Shown piece by piece: positions 11,021 to 24,657 of a stretch of DNA of 64,000 nt. The stretch is from contig CANTUT010000593.1 of NCBI GenBank assembly GCA_947687605.1, forward strand, positions 33,501 through 97,500, written 5' to 3'. Position numbers and translations under genes: made by a program. Positions within the stretch are counted from its first letter, which is position 1. Every line of letters begins with the position of its first letter. This DNA comes from Reutealis trisperma. Its lineage: Eukaryota; Streptophyta; Magnoliopsida; Malpighiales; Euphorbiaceae. Below the pieces are notes generated by a model. It saw only the letters and a list, made by a program, of their open reading frames with translations, made no database searches and was not told where the DNA came from.

Positions 11021-12244
11021 TTAGGCTTCTGCTTCAGTGACACATTTCAGATGGATGTTATACCAAACCCGTTTGTAGAGTACTTCCCCATTTGGAATGA
11101 AACTCTTGGACAACTGTCTTAAAGTCCTCTTTTCTATTTTAGAGGCCCCTTTAGGATAAAGTCCATTCTTGATGTAATTAAAGATGTCCCAAAACCATGG
11201 TTTGCTGTCAGCTGCTTGGATATTCAGACAATGAGCTACACAGCCTGACTCATGCTTAACTTCAATTCTAACAAGTCTGATTATGAAGCCGTCACTTATA
11301 TCAAGCATTGAGGCAAGTGTTGCCAAAGCATCAGTAAATCTGTTCTTTGTTCTTGGAAGATAATGGGAAGACAGTTCATGAAAACTGGCTGCTAGTTCAT
11401 TTAGGCGTTTATGGTAAGGAACCAAATGCTCTTCTATGATCTTCTACTTTCCCAAGGCTTGGGAGACTATCAGATTTGAACCCCTATAAATCTCAAGGCA
11501 TTTAATTCTGAGCCTTATTACTGCCTCAAGACCACAGATGCATGCCTCATACTTTGCTTCATTATTTGTCACCTCGAAGTTCAGTTTGATGGCAATGAGT
11601 AAGTTTTCCCCACTCGGTGTAATGAGTACAATGCCGGCACCATACCCTTTGTTGTTAGATGCCCCATCAAAGTAGAGCTTCCATACTTCAGTGTCAATTG
11701 CTAGGATGTCTTCATCAGGAAATTCAGGTTCAACCCAATGATCATCTACTGGAGCTGCAGCTAATTAATCAGCCACTATGCTACACTTGACTGCTTTTCG
11801 CTGTACTTATTTCAGATCATATGCAGCTAATACAGCCATCCACCTTGCCATCTTACTGTCAAGAACTGACTTCTCCATAAAGAATTTCAAAAGGTTCTTG
11901 TCAGCAAGAACCTGAGTTGTAAAGGAGTAAAGGTAGTGTTGCAGCTTGCGGCAGACCCATACCAAAGCAAGACACAGCTTTTCTATAAAATTGTACTTGA
12001 GCTTATGAGACAGCAAGTAATAGATGGCATTCTCCTTGCTGGAATCAGGAGCATTTTGGGCAAGCATTGCCCCCATTGCTTCATCTGTTACTGATAGATA
12101 AAGCAATAAGGGTTTTCCAAATCTTGGTGGCTGTAGAACCAGTGAGTTTAGTAAGTACTGCTTAATCTGGTCAAAAGCTCTTTGACAGTCATCATTCCAT
12201 GCTTGGAGGCTCCTTTTTTGAGTAGCTTGAAGATGGGACCACAT
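11021..12244 (-). pseudogene. Tandem RNase H domains of element B
   Basis: Two RNase H-like domains follow RT. The first (12244 to about 11807) is the ordinary gypsy RNase H, seen from LLYLSVTDEAMGAMLAQ to the ADKNLLKFFM and MARWMAVLAAYDL segments. The second (about 11690-11060) starts with LYFDGASNNKGYGAGIVL, followed by NNEAKYEA and a C-terminal ALATLASM. The second is the extra archaeal-type RNase H known from the Tat lineage. Its first Asp (YFDGAS) and Glu (NNEAKYEA) are still present. Frame breaks occur between the pieces. Confidence 0.82.
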
Positions 12245-13287
12245 ACATCAGCCAACTGATTGATGAATCGACTAATGTATTGTAGCCGTCCAAGGAAACC
12301 TTTGATCTCCTTTTCTACTTTTGGAGGTGGCATTTCCAGAATTGCCTTTGACTTAGCAGGGTCTACTTCTATACCTTTTTTGCTGAACATGTGGCCCAGG
12401 AATACTCCAGATGAGGCTCCGAAGACACATTTGGCAGGATTGAGCTTGAGATTGTACTGGTGAAGTCTAAGGAAGAATCGCCTTAATGCCTCTGAATGTT
12501 CTTCAACAGTGGTGCCTTTGATTACCATGTCATCTATATAAACTTCAATTTCTTTATGCATCATGTCATAGAAAATGGTAATTGCTATCCTCTGGTAGGT
12601 TGCTCTAGCATTTTTAAGCCCAAATGGCATAACCCGATAGCAATAGGTGCCCCATTCAGTAATGAAAGCTGTCTTCTCTTTGTCAGGAGGATGAACCATG
12701 ATCTGATTATACCTTGCAGCTAGGTCAGTTAAGGAAACCAATTCAGAACCTGCCATACAGTCTACCAACAGATCAATGTGAGGCAAGGAAAAACCATCCT
12801 TAGGACAAGCTTTATTCAGATCCCTGTAATCTACACACATTATGACTTTGCCATCTTTCTTGGGAACTATCACAATGTTAGCCAGCTAAGATGGATAGTT
12901 GATGGGCTCAATGAAATTATGGTCCAATAGCTTGGCAATTTCTTCTTTAATTGGTAAAGACCATTCTGTTTTGAGTCTTCTCAACTTCTGCTTGACGGGC
13001 TTAGCACCTGGATAAACTAGGATTTTATGAACTGCTATGCTTGGATCCAAACCTGTCATGTCTTTCGGTTGCTATGCAAAACAGTCTTGAAATTCTCTGA
13101 TCATCTTTTTAATGTGATCCCTGTTTATACATGCAAATGCAATGAATGTAATTTTTTGTATATCGTGAGTGCCAGCATTGATGGGCTCTTTAATTGTGTC
13201 ATCTTTTGTTTCATTTATTTCATTTTTATTTGATGTCTTATTTAAGTCAAATTTAAAAGTTGGAACATCAAAGAAAAATGGAGACAC
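12190..13287 (-). pseudogene. Reverse transcriptase of element B
   Basis: The main open part (12148-12873) has IVPKKDGKVIMCVDYRDLN, TDLAARYNQI (first Asp), MPFGLKNARATYQR and the catalytic YIDDMVIK, followed by LGHMFSKKGIEVDPAK. A frameshift near 12190-12230 separates it from the RNase H frame. A stop lies just upstream, near 12888, where the N-terminal part begins. The YIDD box is intact. The whole is typical gypsy RT that copies element RNA into DNA. Confidence 0.92.
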
Positions 13288-13356
13288 AGAGTCGTAAGAG
13301 GAAAGAGTATGATTTTTATTGATTTCAAGTGGGGAAATGTCCCAATTTACATCAAA

Positions 13357-14690
13357 CTAAAAAGTGAGACCCTCAAGGTCAGTTACATCATCAACAACAG
13401 AAGAAATAGAAAAGACAGACTCAGATTCAGAAAATGAGTCTATCTCAGACTGAGACTCTGATTTGGGTATGGATTTTGGTTCAAACTCTAGTTCAGATGG
13501 ATAGAAAGGGCTCTCCTCAAAGGACCAATTTTGCAGCTCGGTCTCGGTGGGCTGAATTAAGGTGGAAGGGTCAATTTTCTCCTCCTCAACAGTGATCATG
13601 GACACTTCATCAAACAGACTAGCCTCCATGTTCTCTTCCCAATCTTGACTGAGCATGTAGATTAGTTCACAATCTTCTATCTCAAGCCTAACATTAGAAA
13701 AGATTTCAAATATGGGAATCAGTTTTCTGGTAATGGGGCAGACCCAAGGCTCAGGAAAGTTACAGTAAGGAACTATGTCACCTTCCTTTACAAAATAGCT
13801 ATTTAGGGTTTTGAAGTAAGGGCGCATGGGCCAATCATAAACCTCACCTCTCTTAAGGGCAGCTATTCTGTCTTTAGCCCAATTTTCCATTTCTTCCAAA
13901 TCCTCATCAGTGGGCTCATACCCTAGCCCAAATGGTGGTGTTGCCATTGGATAGTCCAGGAAAGACTTTAAGCCCTATTGGCTTCTTCCTAAACCTAGAC
14001 CAGGAAAGTAATTGATTTTGCGAAGTATGTTAGCAACAGCAATATTCCTAAAGGGGTCAAAATCAAAGGGAATGAATTCTTTACCCTCTTCACCCTCAAT
14101 GTACTGAATGAAGGAGAAACCTGAAAGTAGGTAGGAGGACAGCTCAGGCTGAATCTCAAGAATAGGAATAGAGCTTGGAATGTTTGGTCTTCCATGCATG
14201 TCCCCTTTAATAGTCACGACCCCATTTCTGAAAGGGAACTTGACTTTCTGGTGTAAAGAGGAAGGGATAGCCTTTGCTTGGTGGATCCAGGGCCTCCCAA
14301 GTAGTAGGTTAAAGCAAGAAGGTACATTAATCACTTGAAATGGTATGGTGAAAGATGTAGGCCCCATAGTGAATCAATGATGGCTACCCCAAGGACTTCC
14401 CTCTTGGTATTATCATACGCCCTTACAATTTGATCCGAAGGGGTAAAGTCAGTAATCTCCAATCCTAAGCAGCTTGCTACTTTCAGAGGGCACACATTTA
14501 AAGCTGAACCATTATCAATAAGGACCATTGGCACAGTCTTTCCCTGTGTTACCACTATGATGTAAAGGGCATTGTTGTGGTTAGTATCTCTTTCTGGAAT
14601 GTTAGTTTCTTTAAAAGTGATGGAAACCCTTTTAGCAGCAGAGGTAATAGAAGCAACAAGGTTCTCGGGTGTGATGTCAATTGGAGCTTG
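13357..14690 (-). pseudogene. Protease and linker region of element B
   Basis: The protease (about 14555-14200) has VLIDNGSALNVCP as active-site motif; DNGSA is the Tat/Ogre variant of the usual D(T/S)G. It is followed in a shifted frame by LLGRPWIH (13975-14367). Downstream (13357-13947) is a 196-codon open frame starting MATPPFGLGYEPTDEDLEEM with a Ser/Glu-rich C-terminus. This corresponds to the linker between protease and RT in Tat elements. A frame change lies near 14340-14367. Confidence 0.82.
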
Positions 14691-14755
14691 GCATTAATTC
14701 AGCGCCTTGCAAAGAGCCTGGCTATGAGGATATGAGGATTGGATCAAACTCCAAA

Positions 14756-16501
14756 TTAAGATGTAGGCTTGTGTTTTCTTGAGTTGTTTAAGAATGGGAT
14801 CTTCATCTGGTTCAAAATCCCTTTCAATTTATCGGTAGGTGCAAGAATGGGTTGGGTAGGTTGAGTGTTTGGGCTCGATTGGTTCTGGATAACTCTGCCA
14901 CTTCTGGTGATGGCATCAATCTCCTCAACTAAGTTAGTGAGGTCCAGGACATAGCAATAACCGAGATTTGACTCTATCAAGTAGACGGGGTCAACTCCCT
15001 CATGATTGTTTATAGCATTGACTGTGTGGTTGGGCAAAGGGTTGGTGTTGATATTGGGTCAGGCTTTTGGTGGAATAAGGTCATTAGAGTCAATGAGGTC
15101 CTGAATTCTATGTCTAAGGGCCTTGCACGTGTCTATTTTATGCCCAGGTCCTTGATGGTAATCACACCTCTCATGTGGGTTGTAATTTTTGGGAAGTGGA
15201 TTAGGGACTGGTTTTGGCTCAAGGAGTTTCACCATGTTTCCCTCAAGCAGGTTCTTTAGGATGATACTTATAGGCGCACCCCTAAGATCAAAAAACTACC
15301 TCCTTTCAATCCAGATAGGCTTCTTAATAGTCATAGCATTAACTTCCCCCCTCCCCTCCCCCCCCCCCCACCCCCCCCCTTTTCTGATTCATTGAGGAAG
15401 TGACATTACTATGATGAGTGGGCTTCTTATACCTTGACCCTAATGCAGTGTCTTCTTTGATCTGACCACTCTGAATCAAATCTTTGATTTTTGAAGCAAT
15501 GGTAATAAGGGCCTTGAAAGAAGGCAAGTATTGAGTCTGCAACCTCTCTTGGTAAACTGGCAGCAGATTCTTGACAATTTTGTCAATTTGCTCATTTTCA
15601 GGGGGTCGGTTTACCATCTGAGAAGCCTTCTTCCACTACCTCATAAGGAACGAGGAGAAGGATTCCTTAGCATACTGTTTGGTGGTCTCAAGGTCTCTTT
15701 TGGTTACATCGACCTCAATGTTGTAATGATATTGTTGAATAAAAATATTACAGATGTCATCCAGGTCCGTTTTTTGGCGACGTCTAAGTCCATAAACCAC
15801 TTCATAGCTGTATTGGTCAGTGATTGTTGAAATAATTGAGCTAGGAGTTGATTATCCACACCCAATGGATGCATAGCTCCCACATAGACTTTGAGCTAGG
15901 TCTTGGGGCATGTAGTTCCATCGAATTTGTCAAACTCAGGCATCCTGAATTTGGGAGGTACCCTTGCATTAGGGAACAAGCTTAAGGATTCTGTATCAAC
16001 CAAATCCACTTTCTTTTTCATTCCCAATAGCATCTTTTCCATACGCTCCATCTTCTCCATGCAGGCCTTAATCTCAAGATTAACTTCCTTCCCTTGGAAA
16101 GGATCCGCAGGTTGAGAAGTGGAGGCAGAAGTGATATTTGTTGGTGAGTTATTTTTAAGGAACTCGGGTGATGGGATAGGTAGTGGTGGGATGATATCGG
16201 TATTTGCAGTTTCTTTATCTTTGGATTCAACTCTAGAAGTAGATCTATAGACAGGATAAAAGGTGGGTTTCGGGTCAGATTTGTATGATTTTAGGTCAAT
16301 GGGGTTTTAGGTCAGGGAGGTCTGTTCCAACATGGCACAGACATCCTCCATGATAGCCCTCCTTTGGGCCTTTAGCATGTCTTGGAAAAGGGCCTCTTGC
16401 CTTTTCATAATGGTCTATTAGTGTTCAGAGAGTTTGGCAAACAACTCATCAAAGATCTCATCAACTCTGGTGGTAGTGGTCTCTTCTCTGGCAACAGACA
16501 T
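14756..16501 (-). pseudogene. gag of element B (decayed)
   Basis: The start is at the ATG with complement 16499-16501, followed within 30 codons by two stops. Gag wording is seen at 15617-15339 (MVNRPPENEQIDKIVKNLLP, FKALITIASKIKDLIQSGQIK) and at about 15160-15040, with the Tat gag tail IQDLID in a shifted frame. The frame continues to 14756 (TNLVEEIDAITRSGRV). A G-rich tract (plus-strand C run 15344-15380) encodes Gly repeats and is a likely slippage site. Confidence 0.82.
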
Positions 16502-17142
16502 CTTATCAACCTTTAGGATAGAGAAATAAAGCTGGGTCAGTTTCTAGCTTAGGTATGGAATAAAGATCATGGAATATATCAGATTTTGACTGGGACCATG
16601 GGTTGACATAGGTTTATGATTGGGACTAGCAGTGTTTGAGTGAAATTAAAACTCTCTAACTTTGTAAGGTTTATGCATGCATGTATGTATGCATGAATGG
16701 AAAAGGTTTCATGATAATGACATACCAAGTTTCAGTATTATGGTACATACAATCCTAAAAGAAAGGTTCTATAAGTCATTACATGAAAGGGTTAGGGTGA
16801 TTTAAAGGGAACTCATCACACTAGAGATGCGATATACCTAACCACATGTGAGACAAGGAGCCTCACGTGGGTCCAATGGTACGTGCATACTCGTTACACC
16901 TTTAAAAGGATTAGAGGATACGTCATAGGCTAGATGATTTCACTATCAACAAGTAGACCTAAGGAAGGTTGCCCACTCGATGTTACTTTCTATCCTTTGT
17001 TTTCCTAGGAAGCTAGGGTTTTTTGGACAAGGAGTCCGATGTAGTGATGCATGAAAGAATTATTTTGCTTTTAAAGCCAAACTTGGTATTATACCAAAAG
17101 TAATCCACTTTATCTTTTTTATTTGAAAAAAAAAACTTTAAG
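16502..17142 (-). other. Untranslated leader of element B
   Basis: This lies between the PBS and the gag start. It is homologous in layout to 1396-2098 of A1 (both contain TATACCTAACC and TTACACGTT-like words) and has no coding potential. Confidence 0.55.
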
Positions 17143-17160
17143 TCCCCAGCGGAGTCGCCA
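17143..17160 (-). other. Primer-binding site of element B
   Basis: The minus strand reads TGGCGACTCCGCTGGGGA, four bases inside the 5' LTR. It is a Tat-type PBS, probably for an arginine tRNA by recollection. Confidence 0.8.
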
Positions 17161-17164
17161 ATTG

Positions 17165-17541
17165 TGAGGCCTCACCCGAGCATTGGTCTGATCCACCCAG
17201 GAATCGAAATGCTCTTCAAGAGAAACTCTACGATTGGAACTCGCTGTGAGTTTAAAAAATTGATTTGTGTATTTTGAAAGTTGAAAAGTGAGTCGTCACT
17301 TTAATTTATTTATTTTAATTGGGAAAATTAAAGAAAACCCAACATGATTGACTCCAAAAATAATTTGATTTATCCCAATGGAAAATGCACCAATCTGCGA
17401 GTGACCAAAGACGGCTCGGGGATTAGGTTTTGACAATTACACAATTAAGAAAATAGATTTTCTTTAGTTTAGCTAAAATTGCAAAATAACTCTTAAAAAT
17501 GAATTTTTGTGTATGCATGAACAGGAATATAATGATGAATG

Positions 17542-17637
<96 letters not shown>

Positions 17638-18666
17638 TGATGGAATGACAATAATAAATAAATAGGCAAGATAAATCCTACTTAATTATTACAATATCTA
17701 AACAAATGAAATAAAAATGATCTTTTCTCTAGCCCTTATGGGTACTAGGAAAAGCACACATTCCTTAAAATAAACTAAAAATAAAATCAAAAATAAAGGA
17801 TTAATGCAAATAAATCAAAGGAAAAAGAAAAACAATATTGATAAAAAGATTTTGGAGTTGATGCCCTTTAGAATGGCAGCCTGCGTATCCTATTGAATAG
17901 GAATCAAACCCCACGCAGTTCTCCCGTCTTACGAAGGAGGGGTTATAAAAAAGGTGTTGATTTGTTTATTAACTTAATTCTAATTCTGAAATTAATAAAT
18001 TTTAGATCTTTTCAGTTTTAGACCTAAAGAGAATTCTAGATCTGAATTTAGAATTTTGAAAATAAAGAAGGGTTATACCTTTGCTTTTCTTGGCTTTCGA
18101 ACAAATGGAACAAGTTTTTCTTCGGATCTTAACTCCACCTTGAATTCAAAGAAAACTTGGAATCTGGATCTAGAAGAATAAGTGTGTTAGTATAAGAACG
18201 AATTTATGCTTTGAAATATTTCTCAACTGCTTCAAAATCTCTTGAATTGCTTTGGAATGCCTTGGAAGTCATGCCAAATGAAGTTAGAGGAGGCTCTATT
18301 TATAGAGCTGCCATAGGGGGTTTCGATGGTACAGATGGCAGCGCCGGCGCGGTGCCGGCAGCATGGGCGGCATGGCAGACGCGCCGGCCGTCTAGGTGGC
18401 ACGATAGGCCGCTGGTACGGCCGGCACCAAATCAGTGCCGCCCACTGCGACACGGCAGATGTTCCACCCTGATGGCGGCATCAAATGCGTGCTTCCTTCT
18501 GGGCGGCACGACAAGTGTGCCTCCCAGACAACAGTGCACCACTCGTGTGGTTCAACCTATTTTTGTCCATTTCAGGCCCGTTTCAGTTTCGATTCGAGCT
18601 CGGTTTGATTCTATGAGTTCATAACTGAAAGACGGTCTACTGGAGGTGCATTTTTGAGGGTTCACA
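17165..18666 (-). repeat. 5' LTR of element B
   Basis: Partner of 3637-5176. The plus strand runs from TGAGGCCTC to GGGTTCACA. The TATA box is in the palindrome CTCTATTTATAGAG (18294-18307) and the GC-rich block at 18325-18545. Transcription of the element would start a little below 18290 on the minus strand. Confidence 0.92.
17544..17633. repeat. (AC)n(AT)n compound microsatellite
   Basis: About 20 AC units followed by about 25 AT units, at the position where the sister LTR has only TA. Confidence 0.97.
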
Positions 18667-20342
<1,676 letters not shown>

Positions 20343-20995
20343 TAAGTGTGGCAGTTATGATTTTGGTATTCAAATTTATATATGTACATGATTTTGGATT
20401 TCTAATGGAGAATGATATCAATTATTAGTTATTTTCTTTATATGTTTGATCAAGACTTTTAAAATTGTTCATTTACTGGTAGTTTATATAGTTTATTTTG
20501 TGGACAAATGTTTTATATACTTTAACATTTTTTTGAGTTAATATTTTTAATTAGTTGTATTCTAGTTTTTTATTTAATATCTCTTAGATGAGATGGATGT
20601 TTTTAATTATTAGTTAGTTGTTTATTAATGTAATATGAATTTATGAATATTCATATGGATGAGATGGATATTTTTCAATATGTTAGAAGGGTTGTATTAA
20701 TATATATTAAATAGTGTTATGAGATATTAAACGGGTCATATCGGGTTAATAAGATCATGGTTTATTGATTTAATTCAATTTATAAATTAAACGTGCTAAA
20801 CGGGTCATGTCATGTTAGCCCATGTATTAAGTAGGCCGTGTTAGTGTTTAAATTTAGGACACGATTAATTTATCATGTCATGTTAGGGTTGACCCTAATC
20901 ATGTTATATATATACCTCGACACGTGATATATATATATACCTCGACATGACATGAACACAACCCGTCAACCCATATTGCCACCCTTACTAGGGTA
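20343..20995 (+). mobile_element. 3' terminal region of the hAT element
   Basis: Non-coding AT-rich sequence ends in a block of inverted and direct CGGGTCATGTC/CATGACACG-type words and in AACCCGTCAACC ... ATTGCCACCCTTA. Read on the minus strand, this gives the AGGGTGGCAA-type terminal inverted repeat common in plant hAT elements. The 5' partner is outside the window, so the 8-bp duplication cannot be verified. Confidence 0.6.
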
Positions 20996-21065
20996 GCTAC
21001 ATATGCAATGATATCCAATCAAAGATAATGCCCAAACAAGCTCACAAATTATTGCCCTTTGGTTA

Positions 21066-21480
21066 GTTTTTTTTTTTTTAATAAATAGATTAGATTATAT
21101 TAATAGTGCTTCAAGATGTAAGCGCAATAAGAGTGCAAAGATAAGCTATGAAGCCATACACAGACTTCGGCTAAGAAGCCTTACACCAATAAGAAAATAA
21201 GTTAACAGAAACTAAATAATAGCAAAAAAGCAAAGTATACACAAATGTAATAAGAAGGTAATGAAATCTTCAAATTTAGACAAGGCTTGCTTGGCCAAGG
21301 AATCAGCTAAATGGTTTGCCTCTCTTGGTACATGAACAATGGAAGATGAGAGAAGTCTATCTCTAAACAACTTAATCTTTTGAAGAATAACCCAGAATCT
21401 CCATGGTGCATTTTGAAAATCACTATTTAGTTAACCAACTGTGAGTTTGGAATCAGATTCCTCATAAAAATGTTCTAGCA
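21066..21480 (-). mobile_element. 5'-truncated LINE fragment, RNase H end
   Basis: The minus strand encodes ESDSKLTVG, then LQKIKLFRDRL and IVHVPREANHLADSLAKQAL. The last is the H..REAN..AD.LAK motif of the RNase H domain at the end of plant LINE ORF2. It is followed by about 250 bases of 3' UTR and a terminal A run (plus-strand T run 21068-21079). The 5' end is cut, as usual for LINE copies. Confidence 0.8.
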
Positions 21481-22610
21481 GTCACTTCCCGTTCACTTCT
21501 ACTAAACTTAATATGATGCCATCCACTGAGATTTTGACTAATGTAGGATAAAACCAAGGACGCATATTTATTAAACTTGGAAAAAAAAAAGGCTCTTATA
21601 AATACATTTTCCCTTTCATTACAAAGTCTTGTAGACCACATTGTCGTGTTATCATGCATTGAATCATGATAAATGTACATGAAAAAGGTAAGAGGTAGAA
21701 AATCAAAAAGCCCATCAGAAGTTGTTGTTGAATAAAGAGGTAAAAGGATAAAATTTACTACTTTTACATTAGTTCACATGAAGTTGCTTACCTATAGAAA
21801 AAAAATTGAACTGCAAAAGCTGAAAAACACACTACTTTCCATTGATTGCAGGCGATTCAGATAGTTCATTGCTAAGGCAAAATATGACCCTTCATTGACT
21901 ATGCTAGACAAAAGCAATGACCTGGTTTTGCTCACCAAATTCTCCACATAAAGCCTAATTTATGTTAATTGTAGGATAAAAGAAAGTATAAGCATTAAAC
22001 ACAATGTATACATTAAGTGGAATGCGTTCAACTTGGAAAACAAAATTGTCATTAATCCATATTCTCTTCTGCTGAATATAAATGACTTACAAGAATCCTG
22101 GAGTCAGATATCATATTTGGTTCTTGTTGTCACCTGAATCATGAGAAATGCATATAAGAATGTAAAGCATGCAAAAAGTTATAACCATTATTAAAGTTGT
22201 TCAATAAACAATTGAAATGAACATATTGTTCTGTTTTGGCCTGCAATTTAAGTTTATTAGCTATAGGATACAAATCAAACTAGAAGAGCAGAACATTGTA
22301 AGTTTTACCCATTACTCATAAGCAAATCAGACAACTCACACTTGAAGCAAACCATACAAACATATGTGCATCGGGCATAAATTCCACCACATGTTCTAGA
22401 TTGAAAACTTTAGCAAACATCTGACATAGGAAACTAGGATATTCATCACACAAACTTTTTGAATAAAATTCAGATAATCAAAGTCATTGTTCCAACCATC
22501 ATGCTAATTATTATCCTTTGATCAAGTGATTCTCTCAAACATGTTATCTTAATCACTTCCCTTTCACTTATATAAACATAATTTAATATGCAAACATTCC
22601 TTGATGCTAA
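21481..22610. repeat. Dispersed repeat, left copy flanking element A2
   Basis: Parts of 21560-22460 resemble 29490-29930 in the same orientation (shared words around ATTAAACTT, CATTTTCCCTTT, TTGTTGAATAAA and AGCAAACATCTGA). No coding potential was recognised. The two copies sit on either side of element A2. The nature of the repeat is unknown. Confidence 0.5.
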
Positions 22611-24367
22611 TGTGAACCCTTAATTTTACACCCTCATCATCCAGCTGCAGCTTGACAACTTCTAAAATTAATGCACTATACAGAGCCAATACGATGGTCC
22701 CTCTAGCACCTCTTGTGGGGGTGCAGGGGGCAGCCCCTCAGAGTAAAAAATGGACATTTAGTCATATTAGTATGAGGATACTTAATTTTAGGATACTGAC
22801 ACTTCTTCAACCCTGACCAAGCCTTTTATATCAAACAGCAATTTTTCCAAAACTGATTGAATTTTTCCTCAAACTAACTGCTTGATTATTCTAAAATTAA
22901 TTTATAATCTACCAAAATAGACCAATTAATTTTCTGAATTCTGAAACTCTTGAAAACTGACCTAAAACCTCCAAAAATTGGCTAAAAAAATCTCAGAATA
23001 TGAGACGGGCTCACGCCATGTGGCAGCTGGTGCGGCGTTGTACCCCTATAGAGCTGGTGGTCCCCCTTTCTGTGTAGAAAATGACCTTTTTGTCCCCTCT
23101 CCAGCCTAATTTTCAACCCTTTTTAGCCCTACCCCTCATTGTTTTTTTATATTTTCACTTCCTAAACTACCCTTAATCCTATTTGCCTATAAATAGGCCC
23201 TCCATTTCTCATTTATCTTCACCCATTGAATTTGAGTAGATTGCTATCCTCAAATTTCTCTCTTCTTCTCCCTCCAACCACTCTCTAATTAATTAATTAA
23301 TTATCTCACCCTAACCAAGTTAATTAATCTTTTTAATTAACTAAAACTCTTTTTTTAAAATTAAATTAAAATAATCACTCAATTAATTAATTAATTAATC
23401 TTTTTAATTAATTAATTAATCATTTTTTTTCAAAATCAAATTAATCCTTTTTTTTAATCCACCCTTATCCAAATTAATTAATTAATCATTTTAGTTAATT
23501 AATCCATTCATCCATTTTATCACATTAATTGGTTAATTAATTATTTTAATTCATTAATTAATCTCTCAATCAATACAATTACCTGGTCCTTGATAAAATA
23601 GAATGTTAGTATGGTAAAACTCTCCGCCCACCAAAAGAAAAGGCCATCAAAAGCAAAGGTATCAGCCTTTTCTTTTTATCCACAAATCTAAATCAAATCA
23701 ACTCCTAAACCCCTCCACTTAATTGTGAAACAAATTACATGGATTTTGATCCCCATTTAATGGGGTACGTAGTCGCATTTGAAATTTAAATCCAAACCAC
23801 AAATCCAAATCCAATCAATCTCTATTCTCCCTTTTAATTAATTTATGTAATTAGTTTTATTTGGAATTAAGGTGCGACTATGTGGTTTTCTTAGAATTCA
23901 TAAGGACTAGAGGGAATACTCTCCTTAATTTTTGGATGTTTTATTTTACTTTTCTCCATGCACTCATACCATGCTCATGCATTAATCATGATATTATAAT
24001 TGTCATTTAATACTTGTCATCCATGAAGTCAAAATTAAAGTTAAAAGCCAAATTATTTAACTAAAAACCTACTCTTCGAGCTTAACCTGGTTTGAGACTA
24101 GTGATTTTATCCTTGGGTAAATTAATTAACTAAAATTAATGAATTGGAGTCACGAATGGGTTTTTCCTTAATTTTTTCATTTTAAAAAATAAATTAAGGT
24201 AACGATTCCCGAAATCATTTTTCAAAATCACGAATCAATTTTTTGAGCAATAGTCGCTCCAATCGTGAGCACCGAAGTTCTTTCCACAGCCTCTTAAAAA
24301 TCGCTCTCCTTTCCTTAAGGCAAAATTTCCCTTGAGTAAGGGAGGGGTGTTCAAGCGAGGTCCCACA
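22611..24367 (+). repeat. 5' LTR of A2
   Basis: The LTR runs from TGTGAACCC to GGTCCCACA. It has a TATA box (CTATAAATAG) at 23187-23196, a GC-rich patch upstream (23005-23060) and an ATTAATTA tract downstream (23285-23560). Confidence 0.85.
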
Positions 24368-24369
24368 GT

Positions 24370-24387
24370 TGGTGACTTTATTGAGGA
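24370..24387 (+). other. Decayed primer-binding site of A2
   Basis: The site reads TGGTGACTTTATTGAGGA against TGGCGACTCCGCTGGGGA in element B. Differences are mostly C-to-T or G-to-A transitions, consistent with methylation-driven decay. Confidence 0.65.
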
Positions 24388-24624
24388 TTAGTTGTCACAT
24401 TTTTTAATAAAAAGGAAAATAAGAGGATTACTATTTGGTTAAGAAAATATTTTTCGAAATAATCTCCATTTGGCTTATTAAATATAATTTAACTTTCATG
24501 CATCACTTTGCATAATAAAAGATCCTTGCTTGACCTTAGCTTTAGGAGAATTTTTAGATAGTGAGTAGCATTCTCATTTTCTTTGTGCCTAATACATCAT
24601 TCACTTAATTCTTTTGCCTAAAAA

Positions 24625-24657
<33 letters not shown>

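Larger units (their letters stand above)
3637..18666 (-). mobile_element. Tat-type Ty3/gypsy retrotransposon B, near complete
   Basis: The element spans about 15.0 kb: two LTRs of about 1.5 kb and a 12-kb interior. In minus-strand order it has LTR, PBS, gag, protease, RT, RNase H, a second RNase H, integrase, then a long 3' region holding two antisense genes, a PPT and the 3' LTR. CACAATA occurs directly on both sides (3630-3636 and 18667-18673), consistent with a target-site duplication, although the exact boundary is blurred by a few bases. The DNGSA protease motif, the dual RNase H and the PBS place it in the Tat lineage. All ORFs are broken, so it is not autonomous. Confidence 0.9.

Noticed and set aside
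15344..15380. Poly-C tract as a possible regulatory element
   Set aside because: It falls inside the decayed gag of element B, where it encodes Gly repeats; simple slippage explains it.
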